A stretch of DNA of 64,000 nucleotides, taken from positions 12,191 through 76,190 of the forward strand of contig JAEXCN010000395.1 of the NCBI GenBank assembly GCA_023402175.1. The letters run 5' to 3'. The first letter of the stretch is position 1; each line of letters opens with the position of its first letter. Both the position numbers and the translations under genes were made by a program. Under the pieces are notes generated by a model, which searched no databases, was not told the DNA's origin, and worked only from the letters and a program-made list of their open reading frames with translations. This DNA comes from Pseudomonadota bacterium. GTDB taxonomy: Bacteria > Myxococcota_A > Polyangia > Polyangiales > Polyangiaceae. Of this stretch, positions 26,124 through 35,118 are shown in pieces.

Positions 26124-26968
26124 TCGCTTCCGAGGGGCGGGTCGGGGTTACAGTACACGAAACCCCCGCCGCTCGTCTGTGTCAGGAGGACGATCGTATT
26201 AGCGCGAATCGCGCCGTCGATCGTCGACAGAACGCGCGTGACCGCATCTGCTTGAGCTTTGTTCGCGGCGAAAACGTGGAGGATCTGCTTCCCCCACTTG
26301 TCCTCGGGCTTCACCCGAGTGGTGCTCTGGTTGATGCCCTCGAGCTTCTTCTGGATGAGCGCTTTCACGTCCGAGTCGGGGAACGACTGATTCTTCGGGC
26401 GGTACGCGCGCGTGACACTGACGCCGATCTTCTTGCCCGCGATCTCGACGAGCATGTCCGTGATCGCTCCCGATGTGCCGTCGTACGCGATCTCCGTTTC
26501 GGTCTTGAGGAGCTTCGCTCCCTCGCACGCATGGAGCACCTCGAAGCTCATGACTTCCGACTCGATCGAGCTGCCGCCTGCGTTGGGCGTGTCCATCATG
26601 CGCTGGCCGTCGGTCGAGATGGTCGTCTTGTCGTAGGACTCACCTGCGACGAAGGTGAGCTCGTTCTTCTCGAACGTGGAGGTCGGGGTCGTGAGCTGCG
26701 TCTTCACGATGCCGCACGAGCCGGTGAGCGTCCCGAGGATGTCGCCCGGGGTCGTCGATCCCGGATCGGGATTGGACGGCTCGGCGTCGTCGGGCGCCTT
26801 CGTATCGTCGCCGCCGCGATCCGATCCGCTCGGCTGCTTCGTCGGCGCGGGCTCGACTTCCCCCGTCGGCTCGGGACCCGAAGGACCGGTGCTCGGCTGC
26901 GCAGACACGGAGCACGCCGCGGCGAACGCGACGAACAGAGCGACACCGATACGACGAAAGACGAGCAC
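26114..26968 (-). CDS. Putative lipoprotein of unknown function
   Basis: I choose the GTG at 26968 because GAGGAGG lies 6 nt before it and the product then starts directly with a signal sequence (VLVFRRIGVALFVAFAAAC, lipobox Cys). The 284-residue protein has a disordered Pro/Ser/Asp-rich linker (about 20-75) and then a folded part with GSCGIVKTQLTTPTSTFEKNE, VEIAGKKIGVSVTRAYRPKNQ and ADAVTRVLSTIDGAIRANT. I recognise no family. The gene ends inside the helicase start (10-bp overlap ATGCCCCTGA), so the two share a transcript although their roles look unrelated. Confidence 0.75.
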   Translation of the reverse strand: MLVFRRIGVALFVAFAAACSVSAQPSTGPSGPEPTGEVEPAPTKQPSGSDRGGDDTKAPDDAEPSNPDPGSTTPGDILGTLTGSCGIVKTQLTTPTSTFEKNELTFVAGESYDKTTISTDGQRMMDTPNAGGSSIESEVMSFEVLHACEGAKLLKTETEIAYDGTSGAITDMLVEIAGKKIGVSVTRAYRPKNQSFPDSDVKALIQKKLEGINQSTTRVKPEDKWGKQILHVFAANKAQADAVTRVLSTIDGAIRANTIVLLTQTSGGGFVYCNPDPPLGSECP

Positions 26969-27152
26969 CAGAGCCTCCTCACGAAGCGAGCGCACGCCGC
27001 GCCCGCACACCGCCCTGAACGACCTTGGAGCACATTGTGGGCCATTCGCAAGAGTGCGAAATCACACGAGGCGTTGGCTCACAACCTGATCATGGGGTGG
27101 GCTTCCGATCCCCCAGGCCGCCTTGCAGCTGCAGTACGATCTGCGCAGCCGA

Positions 27153-28445
27153 ATGCGCGGGCTCGACGTGGGGATCATCGGAAGCGGCACCGCAGGGAGC
27201 GCGGCGGCGTTGTTCCTCGCCCGCGCCGGACATCGCGTGACGCTCTACGAGCGCGTTTCGTCGCCCGGCCCCGTCGGCGCCGGAATCACGCTGCAGCCGA
27301 CCGGCCTTCACGTGCTCACGCGGCTCGGGCTCTACATGCAGGTGGTATCGCGGGGCGCGCGCATCGATCGCCTCCTTTGCGAGACGAAAGACACCCGGGT
27401 GCCGCTCGCCGATCTGACCTACGAGACCGTCGGTGAGGGGCTATTCGGGCTCGGGCTCCATCGCGGCGTCCTCTTCGAGGCGCTCTTCGGCTCGGCGGAG
27501 AGGGAGCGCAACATCACGATCGAGACCGGCGTCGAGATCGTCGACCTCGAACGCGCCGAGCCCGCTTCGACGCGAGCTCCTTCCCGTTGGTCGTGGCTCG
27601 TCGACGTCGCTCGCGAACGACACGGTCCGCACGAGCTCGTCATCGTCGCCGACGGCGCACGCTCGCAGCTCCGTGACGACACGAGCACGAGCAAACGCAT
27701 CGAGCGGTATCCATGGGGCGCGCTCTGGTTCGTCGGACGCGATACGAAAGAGCCGACGGACCCGATGGCGCACACGCTCCATCAAGTCGTCGACGGCAAC
27801 CAGCGATTCCTCGGTCTCCTGCCGACCGGTCTACCGCCGTCATCGAGAGGAACCTCGCAGACGCCGACCCAAAAGCTCGTGAGCCTGTTCTGGAGCATCC
27901 GCGGCGATCGGCTGAACGCCTGGCGCGAGCGTGGCCTCGACGCGTGGAAGAAGGAGGTCGCCGAGCTCGCGAAGGTGGCCGAGCCGGTGCTCGATCAGAT
28001 CCACGACGAGAGTCAGGTCCTCTACGCCGCGTACCACGACATCGTGATGCACCGCTGGCACACGCGGAACGTGGTGTACCTAGGCGACGCGGCCCACGCG
28101 ACGAGCCCGCAGCTCGGCCAAGGATGCAACTTGGCGCTCTGGGATGCGATGGAGCTGCACGACTGCATCGAAGAAGAGCCGCGCGATCTCGCGGCCGCGC
28201 TCGCACGCTATTCGCGTCGGCGCGAGGAGCACCTCGCGTTCTATCAAACCGCGACGCGCTGGCTGACGCCGTTCTTCCAGGGCGACGACGTGATGCTCGG
28301 TCACTTGCGCGACGTTGCGATGCCGCTCATGGGAAAGATCTCCGTGTTCAAGCGGCTGATGACGCTGAGCATGCTCGGCGTCATGGATGGCTTTCTCGGG
28401 CGCACGCTCACGCTCCGATTGCCAGAGCGCGCGCCCGAAACCTGA
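27153..28445 (+). CDS. FAD-dependent monooxygenase (PHBH/UbiH-like)
   Basis: The ATG at 27153 starts a 430-residue flavoprotein. DVGIIGSGTAGSAAALFLARAGHRVTLYER is the N-terminal FAD-binding GxGxxG fold; LVIVADGARSQLRD is the DG motif that binds FAD and NADPH; VYLGDAAHATSPQLGQGCNLALWDA is the GD motif with the flavin-binding Asp. These define the group A aromatic hydroxylase family. The substrate cannot be read from the sequence; tailoring of a secondary metabolite, ubiquinone-like hydroxylation or halogenation are alternatives. It stands alone, convergent with the lipoprotein gene at 28462 with only 16 bp between. Confidence 0.88.
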   Translation: MRGLDVGIIGSGTAGSAAALFLARAGHRVTLYERVSSPGPVGAGITLQPTGLHVLTRLGLYMQVVSRGARIDRLLCETKDTRVPLADLTYETVGEGLFGLGLHRGVLFEALFGSAERERNITIETGVEIVDLERAEPASTRAPSRWSWLVDVARERHGPHELVIVADGARSQLRDDTSTSKRIERYPWGALWFVGRDTKEPTDPMAHTLHQVVDGNQRFLGLLPTGLPPSSRGTSQTPTQKLVSLFWSIRGDRLNAWRERGLDAWKKEVAELAKVAEPVLDQIHDESQVLYAAYHDIVMHRWHTRNVVYLGDAAHATSPQLGQGCNLALWDAMELHDCIEEEPRDLAAALARYSRRREEHLAFYQTATRWLTPFFQGDDVMLGHLRDVAMPLMGKISVFKRLMTLSMLGVMDGFLGRTLTLRLPERAPET

Positions 28446-28461
28446 GTGGCCGCGCGACGCA

Positions 28462-29553
28462 CTACTGGACGCGGATGCGCACGCTCTGCCAGGCGACGCC
28501 GCCGCGATTGTCTCGCACGACGACCCAGATCGGGTAGACGCCCGGTGCACGCGGGGCCGTGTACTCGTTCTCACTGAAGGTCGTGAGGTCGGTGGCGTCG
28601 CGCCCCGTTCGATCGTCGCGGAACGAGCCGCCGTTGTCGGCGGCGAACCACGACGTGCGCATGACCTCACGCTGCTCGCTGAGCTGACGCGTCTCGAGGC
28701 TGAATGCGAGGTACCGCTCGGCGCCGCCGCATCCGCGCTCGGGCTTGCAGTCCTGCTCGCATTGGCCGGCGCCCGTTTCCTTCGTCTCCGTCGGGCCGCA
28801 ATACCCATCTCCGCATGCGTCCGTCACGGGGCATGCCGGCCACGAGACGCGAAGCGTGATCACCTGACCGGGAGCGACGACGAGCGGCTCGGCGTTCGGA
28901 TCGGCCTCGAGTGCCTGCAGCACCTGGGGCCCGCTCGGCAGCTGGGCGGAGACGGACTCGATGATGGGATTGCTGTTGACGTGATAACCGCGATTGAACT
29001 GAGTGGTCTGCTCCTGCGACGCCCCGGGCAATCCACACCGAATGCGAACTTTCGCGATCGCGGGAACGACAAGATCGGGAGTGGGCCGATAGAGGACCCG
29101 GAGCGGCTGATAATAGCCGCCGGTGACGTCCGGGTCGGCGGGCCGGTACGCCTGGTCCTCGGGGACGTCGGGCCCGAACTGCCGGCACGCGTTCTCCGGC
29201 ACGGGAGCCGTCGCTTCGGGGCCCTTTCCGACGTTCACGGTGTAGCTCGCGTCGTCGTAGAAGCACGCGACGTTGACGTCGTTGAGCTCCTTGAGCGGCG
29301 TCGGCAGCGTGCAGAAGGACCAGTCGAGCTCGGCGTCCGTCACGGAGCCGAGTGGGTTTGCGACGAGCGCGCGGTACTTCGCCGGCTTCGCGAGCCCCGT
29401 GTCGGGGTCGAGGATGCGGGTCCACTCCGCGGGCTCCGCCTGGATCGCGAGCACGCGATAGTTCTGCACCTCCGACGGACGCTCCGCGAACTCGGGTTTA
29501 CAAGAGGCGGCTACGAGAAGAGCCACCAGGCCAAAAGAGAGGGGCGTTCTCAC
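28462..29553 (-). CDS. Lipoprotein, last gene of the TonB operon
   Basis: The GTG at 29553 overlaps the receptor stop as GTGA. The 363-residue product begins MRTPLSFGLVALLVAASC (lipobox Cys18). The mature part contains paired Cys residues and ACGDGYCGPTETKETG, a short CGDGxC motif frequent in myxobacterial secreted proteins. The C-terminus (YTAPRAPGVYPIWVVVRDNRGG) looks like an Ig/PKD-type beta domain. No enzyme motif is visible. Co-translation with the TonB-dependent receptor suggests it is a surface accessory, such as a SusD-like or cap lipoprotein, but no SusD similarity is seen. Confidence 0.8.
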   Translation of the reverse strand: MRTPLSFGLVALLVAASCKPEFAERPSEVQNYRVLAIQAEPAEWTRILDPDTGLAKPAKYRALVANPLGSVTDAELDWSFCTLPTPLKELNDVNVACFYDDASYTVNVGKGPEATAPVPENACRQFGPDVPEDQAYRPADPDVTGGYYQPLRVLYRPTPDLVVPAIAKVRIRCGLPGASQEQTTQFNRGYHVNSNPIIESVSAQLPSGPQVLQALEADPNAEPLVVAPGQVITLRVSWPACPVTDACGDGYCGPTETKETGAGQCEQDCKPERGCGGAERYLAFSLETRQLSEQREVMRTSWFAADNGGSFRDDRTGRDATDLTTFSENEYTAPRAPGVYPIWVVVRDNRGGVAWQSVRIRVQ

Positions 29554-32291
29554 CAGTCCAGCCTCGCGCCCACCACTGCCAGCGTGGGCAAGCCAGTGAT
29601 GTAGTTCCTGGCCGTGTAGTTGTAGTTGTAGACGATGTCCTCGCGATTCTTCCGATTCGTGATGTTCTGCACGTCGGCGTAGAGCTCGAGCTTCGTCGTG
29701 TCCCAGTTGAAGCGCTTGCTCAATCGCAAGTCGGCCTGCGCGAAGTCGGGAATGCGAACCGAATTTTGCTTTCCGAATACCGGCTCGTAGAGGTCGCGTC
29801 GCGAGTTGTAATAGGCGCCGACGACCGGCGTTCGAGGCATTCCCGTCGCGTAGCGCAGTCGGGTGCCGATCTCGAATCCGAGCGGAAGCTCGTACGAGGC
29901 GACGAGCGTGGCAACGTGCGTCTGGTCATAGTCGAACAGCCGCCAATCGCTCTCCGGCGTGTCCTTTCGCTCGGAGCGGATGTAGCTGTAGCTGAGCCAT
30001 CCGAAGAAGCCCTTCGCGAGCTCCTGTCGCACGAGGAGCTGCGCGCCGTACGCGCGACCCTGGCGGGTGTTGAGGAGCGCCTGTCCGGTCTGCGGCGCGG
30101 GGAGGGGACTCCGCGCAGCGAGGTCCTCGGACATCGAGGTGAAGGCGGTCGCCTCCGCGGAGAGCTTCTCGAGGATCCGGTAGTTGAAGCCGGCGAGGTA
30201 GTGCGAAGCCTTCGCGAAGCCGAGCGTCGGATTGCCGAAGACGGGGGAGAGGTCCTCGGCGTCGGGCGCCTGGTGGTACTGGCCGTAGGCCGCCTTGAGG
30301 CGCAGCTTCTCGGAGAGCTGGTAGTTCGCAGCGAGGCGCGGCTCGGCGACGGTCTCGTTACGGAGGTAGCCGCGCTGCTCCGTGCCGTCCTTCGTCGGGA
30401 ACTGCTTGTCGCCGCTCACCACGAACGAGTCGAGGCGTGCGCCCGGGACGACGTGGAGCTTGTTCCCGAGGAGCTCGATGTCCGCCTGAACGTACGGCGC
30501 GATGCTCCCGATCATGACGTTCCACTGATCGAAGTTGACGACGTCGTTCGGCGGCTGGCCGAACACGGTGATGTCACCTTCGCGCGGCGGGAGGATCGTC
30601 GCACCGCGGCGGCGGATCGAGTTGTCGGACGCCTCGATGTCGATACCCGTGTTGACGAGGACCATCGGCGCGACGCGCCCGCGCCACTTCGCGCGGACGC
30701 CGAACACGGTGGCCTCGGTCGTCTGTTCGGTCGGCGTGGTGCCGAACCGCTGCGCGAAGTCGAACTTGTCGGTACCGAATGAAGGTGTGACCGTGACCGA
30801 CGAGCCGTCCGAGAACGAGCGGCGATAGGTCGCGAGAATGCGCTTGAAGCTCGTCCCGCGCTCGTCGGAGATCGTCTGCGCAGGATCGGGGTTCGTGACC
30901 GTGCGGCGCAGCCGATCGTCGGCGGCAATGCCGATCACGGAGACCGTCTCGTTCTCTCCGAGGTCTTGCTCGATCTTGAACTGACCGTCGAAGAAGCGCG
31001 GGATCGGGACGAACTCGCTGACGTCCTCCTTCGTGAACAGGCTGAGCGTCTCGTTGAGATAGCTGCCGCGTCCGGCGATCGCGACGCGCGTCGTCTTCCC
31101 GACTGGCACCTCGAGGAGGCCCGAGGTGTCGATGACGTCGCTCGAGATGTAGCCGTGGAAACGGTCGTTGCGGAGCGCGCGGCTGTCGACGGTCACGAGG
31201 CCGCCGAGTCCGCGTCCGTATTCGGCGCCGTAGCCGCCCGGCGCGAGGTCGATCGCGCGAACGAGGTCGGAGTTGACCGTCGCTCGGAAACCGCCCGTAT
31301 GGTAGAGCTGCGGAATGCGCACGCCGTCGAGATAGACGCGCGTGTCCTGAGGTGCGGCTCCCCAAACGACGAGCGCACCGGATCCGAACGCCGCGCGACC
31401 GACGCCGGGAAGGTTCTGGACGACGCGAAGTGCTTCGCCGCCCGTGCCGGGGACGCGGCGTGCCTCCTCGGTCTTGATCGCGACCGTCGTCGTTTCCTTC
31501 TGGATGCGCGGCGCGATGACCTCGATGGTCATCGAATCGCCGTCCTCGCCGGCGTCGGGCTCGACCCTGTATTTGACCTCGAGTCCCTTCTTCGGCTCGA
31601 TCGTCTCTTCGGTCTTCACCGTCGCGATGCCGGGGCCCGACACGGTGATCGTGTACGTGCCGGCGGACAGATCTTCGAACTCGAAGTACCCGTCCTCGTC
31701 CGTGGTCGCGTCGGCGACCTGCAGCTCGCGCTTCTTCCCGGTCTCGTCCTCTTCCGTCTTCGAGATCCGGATGTGGATGTTCGGGAGCGGGCGACGCTTC
31801 TTCCTGCCTGCGCTCGCGTCGAGGACCTCGCCGGAGAAGTTGACCTGCGGTCCGAGGTCGACCATCTCCTCGTGGAAGGTGAAGTCGTAGCGGAACGTGA
31901 GCTTCACCGGCGCGGGCTTGCCGTCGATCTCGGCAGGCGTGAACTTGAAGCGCTTCGCCGATTCGACGGCGGCGGCATCGAACGCGGGTCCGGCAGTCCC
32001 GAGGACGACGACCTCGGTGACGTCGCCGTGGTCCGAGACTGCCAGCTGCAGCGTGACGGCAGCGGTTCGTCCAGAAGCCTTCTCCGCTTCCGGATAGGGC
32101 GCTTCGACCTCTTTGAAGTTGGTGAGTTGAGGCGCTTTCGTGAGCTTGCCGCCACGCGGATTCGTGTCGCCGGTCCCCGCTGCGCCCTGTTGGGCATATG
32201 CGGGAATCGAGGACAGACAGAGTGCAGAGCCAACGAACAGCGCGCAAGCGGCGCGGAGCACGGGATTACTAATCTCCGAGACGGAAGGCAT
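29550..32291 (-). CDS. TonB-dependent receptor with N-terminal TonB_C-like and carboxypeptidase-regulatory domains
   Basis: The 913-residue outer-membrane protein has a signal peptide ending AYAQ (33). Residues about 57-138 (PYPEAEKASGRTAAVTLQLA, FDAAAVESAKRFKFTPAEID) look like a TonB C-terminal domain, unusual on a receptor. A carboxypeptidase-regulatory beta-sandwich follows (about 150-240, DEDGYFEFEDLSAGTYTITV). The plug is at about 260-390 (LRVVQNLPGVGRAAFGSGALVVWG, RVYLDGVRIPQLYH, YGAEYGRGLGGLV), then a 22-strand-type barrel ending ARLDW. It imports a ligand too large for porins using ExbB-ExbD-TonB encoded just upstream. The substrate is unknown. Its start overlaps the tonB end by 23 bp. 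Confidence 0.9.
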   Translation of the reverse strand: MPSVSEISNPVLRAACALFVGSALCLSSIPAYAQQGAAGTGDTNPRGGKLTKAPQLTNFKEVEAPYPEAEKASGRTAAVTLQLAVSDHGDVTEVVVLGTAGPAFDAAAVESAKRFKFTPAEIDGKPAPVKLTFRYDFTFHEEMVDLGPQVNFSGEVLDASAGRKKRRPLPNIHIRISKTEEDETGKKRELQVADATTDEDGYFEFEDLSAGTYTITVSGPGIATVKTEETIEPKKGLEVKYRVEPDAGEDGDSMTIEVIAPRIQKETTTVAIKTEEARRVPGTGGEALRVVQNLPGVGRAAFGSGALVVWGAAPQDTRVYLDGVRIPQLYHTGGFRATVNSDLVRAIDLAPGGYGAEYGRGLGGLVTVDSRALRNDRFHGYISSDVIDTSGLLEVPVGKTTRVAIAGRGSYLNETLSLFTKEDVSEFVPIPRFFDGQFKIEQDLGENETVSVIGIAADDRLRRTVTNPDPAQTISDERGTSFKRILATYRRSFSDGSSVTVTPSFGTDKFDFAQRFGTTPTEQTTEATVFGVRAKWRGRVAPMVLVNTGIDIEASDNSIRRRGATILPPREGDITVFGQPPNDVVNFDQWNVMIGSIAPYVQADIELLGNKLHVVPGARLDSFVVSGDKQFPTKDGTEQRGYLRNETVAEPRLAANYQLSEKLRLKAAYGQYHQAPDAEDLSPVFGNPTLGFAKASHYLAGFNYRILEKLSAEATAFTSMSEDLAARSPLPAPQTGQALLNTRQGRAYGAQLLVRQELAKGFFGWLSYSYIRSERKDTPESDWRLFDYDQTHVATLVASYELPLGFEIGTRLRYATGMPRTPVVGAYYNSRRDLYEPVFGKQNSVRIPDFAQADLRLSKRFNWDTTKLELYADVQNITNRKNREDIVYNYNYTARNYITGLPTLAVVGARLDW

Positions 32292-33000
32292 AGTTGATCT
32301 TCATCGCCTTCTGGAATCCGGGGACGCACCGCGGGGCGGGCTCGAACTCCGTCTTCTGAATGGCGGTGATGGCTGCTTGGTCGAGGCCGTGACCGAGACC
32401 GGTGAGCACTTTTGCGCTCGTTACTTTTCCACTGCAATCGATGATCGCTTCGACGGTGACCGTGCCCTCGATCTCGGCGCTTCGCGCTTCGTCGGGGTAC
32501 ACGGGCTTCACGCGAGCGGTGGGCTTCGGCTTCCACGCCGCGATCTCGGCGGCAAGGTCGGGACCGTTGCCGCTCGGAGGCGCCGTGTTCAAGACCTTCT
32601 CGGCCGGCTTCGGCTCCGTCTTGGTCGTCTGACCGGGCTGTCCGCCCTTGCCTTCCGGGACGGCGAGGGTTCCACCACCTCCGCCACCACCGAGGCTCAG
32701 ACCGAAGTCGGGTAGGGCTTGCATCGCCGCCGACGGCGCGTTGTTCACGACGGGCTCGCTCGGCGGGGGCGCGACGGGAGGCGGCGGAGCGACCGCCTTG
32801 GCCTGCGGCTGAAGGACTTCCTTCGGCGCTTCGATCGGCTTCGGGGGCTCCTTCTTCTTCTCCTCTTCCTTCTTCTTCTGCTGGTCGACCATCGCGATGA
32901 GGGTCTCGCGTTTCTCCACCTGCTTTGCCTTCTTCGAGATGAAGGCAAAGCCGCCTACGTGGAGGGCGAGACTGGCGACGATGAGGACGCTCGTACGCAC
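32269..33000 (-). CDS. tonB: TonB-family energy transducer
   Basis: The 243-residue protein has one N-terminal membrane helix (about 4-20), a periplasmic Lys/Glu then Pro/Ala-rich spacer (40-90), a Gly run (104-110), and a C-terminal TonB domain (about 160-243: VKPVYPDEARSAEIEGTVTV, GLDQAAITAIQKTEFEPA). It carries proton-motive energy from ExbB/ExbD to the outer-membrane receptor encoded next. Two Cys in the C-terminal domain (DCSGK and RCVPG) may form a disulfide. The gene lies 7 bp after exbD and overlaps the receptor gene, so it is almost certainly dedicated to it. Confidence 0.92.
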   Translation of the reverse strand: MRTSVLIVASLALHVGGFAFISKKAKQVEKRETLIAMVDQQKKKEEEKKKEPPKPIEAPKEVLQPQAKAVAPPPPVAPPPSEPVVNNAPSAAMQALPDFGLSLGGGGGGGTLAVPEGKGGQPGQTTKTEPKPAEKVLNTAPPSGNGPDLAAEIAAWKPKPTARVKPVYPDEARSAEIEGTVTVEAIIDCSGKVTSAKVLTGLGHGLDQAAITAIQKTEFEPAPRCVPGFQKAMKINYAFRLGD

Positions 33001-33007
33001 GACGACC

Positions 33008-33424
33008 TCACTGGTTTTCTTGCACGTTGATCGCGAACTTGGTCAGGCCTTCGACCTTCGCAAGGTCGACCACGTGGACGACGCTTCCGTGGAGAGCGTT
33101 CTTGTCCGCGCTCACGACGACGCTGGTGTTCTCATCCGCCGCGGCGGTTTCCTTCAGCTTTGCAACGAGACCCGCCTCATCGACCTTCTGCTCGTTGAAG
33201 AAGTACTGCCCGTCCTTGGTCACCATGACCGCAGCGACCATCGGGACGGAGTCCGCCGGGCTCGACGTCTTCGGGAGCTCCACCTTGAGGCTCTTCGAGA
33301 CGATGTACGTCGCCGAGACCATCATGATGACGAGGAGCACGAGCATCACGTCGACCATCGGCGTGATGTTGATCTCGGCGATCGGCGCTCGTCCGCCGCC
33401 GCCCTTCGTCGTTCCACCGCCCAT
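33008..33424 (-). CDS. exbD: Biopolymer transport protein ExbD
   Basis: The 138-residue protein shows INITPMVDVMLVLLVIMMV, the ExbD/TolR membrane helix with the proton-carrying Asp, preceded by a Gly-rich cytoplasmic start and followed by a periplasmic domain (VELPKTSSPAD, GLTKFAINV). It works with ExbB as the proton-driven motor. The start is set by GAAGGAGG a few bases upstream, one of the best ribosome-binding sites in the window. Confidence 0.95.
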   Translation of the reverse strand: MGGGTTKGGGGRAPIAEINITPMVDVMLVLLVIMMVSATYIVSKSLKVELPKTSSPADSVPMVAAVMVTKDGQYFFNEQKVDEAGLVAKLKETAAADENTSVVVSADKNALHGSVVHVVDLAKVEGLTKFAINVQENQ

Positions 33425-33465
33425 GGGTCACCTCCTTCTACGTCTCAGTGAATCTCGATTGGCAA

Positions 33466-34188
33466 TCAGCTCGGCGACGCTGCGAGAGAGGTCGTGCTCT
33501 CACGCGGCTTCTTCGTCGACTCGATACCGTTGCTGGCAGCGTGGCTGACCGCGTGCTCCTTCGACGTGAGCTGCGCCACGACGTACTTCGCCATGATGTT
33601 CACGTTCGACTCGACGCCCGAGATCGACTTGTTGACGATGTTGAACGCGACGACCGCCGGGATGGCGACGAAGAGACCGACGCCCGTGGCGATGAGCGCC
33701 TCGGCGATGCCGACCATCACGTTGCCCATCGCTTCCTTGCTCTGACTTCCGAGCTGCTGGAACGCCTGGATGACGCCGAGGACCGTGCCCACGAGGCCGA
33801 TGAACGGGCCGTTGTTGCCGATCGTGCCGAGGAACGTGGTGCCGCGCTCGAGCGCGCGCTTCTGCTTCGTCATCTCGGCATCGACGACCTCGCGGAAGGC
33901 GTCGGGGCCGTGCTGGGTCCACTCGAGGCACGGCAGCATGACGGCCGCCTCGATCGACTTGCTCTTGCTCAGGAGCTGCTTCGCACCCGCGCGGTCGTTG
34001 TTGCGGAGCAGCGCGACGAGCTTCTCGGTGAGGCCGTCGACGTCGTCCCGCTTCGACGCGAAGTAGAAGAGACGCTCGAACATGATCGCGATGGAGACGA
34101 CGGAGAGGCCGATCATGAGCCAGAGGACCCATCCGCCTCCACCTGAGGCGAAGCGCTGGAGACGTTCGACGAGCTGTTGAGTATTCAT
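33466..34188 (-). CDS. exbB: MotA/TolQ/ExbB proton channel protein
   Basis: The 240-residue membrane protein has a helix near residues 18-36 and the family core TFLGTIGNNGPFIGLVGTVLGVIQAF, then GNVMVGIAEALIATGVGLFVAIPAVVAFN, the two helices that form the channel. An N-terminal amphipathic segment binds the membrane. The C-terminus is a Ser/Thr-rich tail. The TAGGAGG ribosome-binding site overlaps the stop codon of the preceding gene, so expression is coupled to it. It pairs with ExbD from the next gene. Confidence 0.95.
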   Translation of the reverse strand: MNTQQLVERLQRFASGGGGWVLWLMIGLSVVSIAIMFERLFYFASKRDDVDGLTEKLVALLRNNDRAGAKQLLSKSKSIEAAVMLPCLEWTQHGPDAFREVVDAEMTKQKRALERGTTFLGTIGNNGPFIGLVGTVLGVIQAFQQLGSQSKEAMGNVMVGIAEALIATGVGLFVAIPAVVAFNIVNKSISGVESNVNIMAKYVVAQLTSKEHAVSHAASNGIESTKKPRESTTSLAASPS

Positions 34189-34197
34189 GACGACCTC

Positions 34198-35118
34198 CTA
34201 AAACGTGACGTCCGTGACGAAATCGCCGAGGCCAAAGCCGCCTCGTTGGACCTCCGGCTCGCTGATGCGGCCGAAGAAGCGCTGTTCGACATTTCCATTC
34301 CGAATGATCGAGACTTCGTAACTGGTCCCGAGTCGTCGGCAGAGGTCGAACGCGTTGACGTAAATCTGGTATTTGCCGGACGCCGGCGGCGTCGAGAAGA
34401 TGACGTTCTCCTCGCGAAGCCCGTCATCGACGCACGAGGACATCGAGTCGCCGTCGAGGTGGCCCACGCCGGGCGCGGCTCCTGCGTCCGGCGTTCCAGG
34501 CGCGGCCGTGGTGGGGCGCTTCGGGGTGAGGAGCGTTCCATCGGGAGCGCGAACCTGGAGATCGAGATCGACCGGGGCGTCCCAGCGGAGGTGAATCGCT
34601 GCCGGCGCGTTCGGCGGAACGCGCGGAACGACGACGAGCGGCGCGGTGGAGGCGGTCCCGAACTTTCGGTCGCCGTTCACGCCGGCGAGCTCGAGCTGAT
34701 AGAGCTGCGGCGAGACCGTCGGCGCAACGTCGAAGAAGAGCGACGCAGAGACCTGGCCTTCGAAGAGCGGCTCGACCTGGTCGACGCGGGCGATCCAGTA
34801 GCCATTGTTCCGGCCCTGCAGCCGGACTGCGACGGCGTAAGCGTCCTTCGCGAGGCGGACGGTATAACCGCTCTTACCCTGCTTTCCGGGCGCGACCTGA
34901 TTGGGACCGATGTCGACACCGGCGACCTCGGGGCCACCGCTCGGCTGCGGAAGCTCTCCGGGGAAGAACTGCGCGCGGTACTGCGTTGACCCGATGAAGT
35001 ATCCGACGCGGACCGGCTCCTCGAGTGCGACGTCCGCATCCACGGAATCGCCACACGCCGGGACGAGCAGCGGCTTGGCGATGAGCAGCGCGAGCGAGGC
35101 GACGACGGTGCGCTTCAC
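34198..35118 (-). CDS. Lipoprotein with DUF2135-like domain
   Basis: The GTG at 35118 overlaps the porin stop as GTGA. The 306-residue product has a signal sequence ending LVPAC (lipobox Cys22). Residues about 175-300 contain LRWDAPVDLDLQVRAPDGTL and KYQIYVNAFDLCRRLGTSYEVSIIRNG, the pattern of the DUF2135/YfaP-type beta-sandwich found in secreted proteins. The middle part (GYTVRLAKDAYAVAVRLQGRNNGYW) is probably also beta-rich. It sits between the porin and exbB, so it may be the outer-membrane accessory of the uptake system (inference). Confidence 0.8.
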   Translation of the reverse strand: MKRTVVASLALLIAKPLLVPACGDSVDADVALEEPVRVGYFIGSTQYRAQFFPGELPQPSGGPEVAGVDIGPNQVAPGKQGKSGYTVRLAKDAYAVAVRLQGRNNGYWIARVDQVEPLFEGQVSASLFFDVAPTVSPQLYQLELAGVNGDRKFGTASTAPLVVVPRVPPNAPAAIHLRWDAPVDLDLQVRAPDGTLLTPKRPTTAAPGTPDAGAAPGVGHLDGDSMSSCVDDGLREENVIFSTPPASGKYQIYVNAFDLCRRLGTSYEVSIIRNGNVEQRFFGRISEPEVQRGGFGLGDFVTDVTF

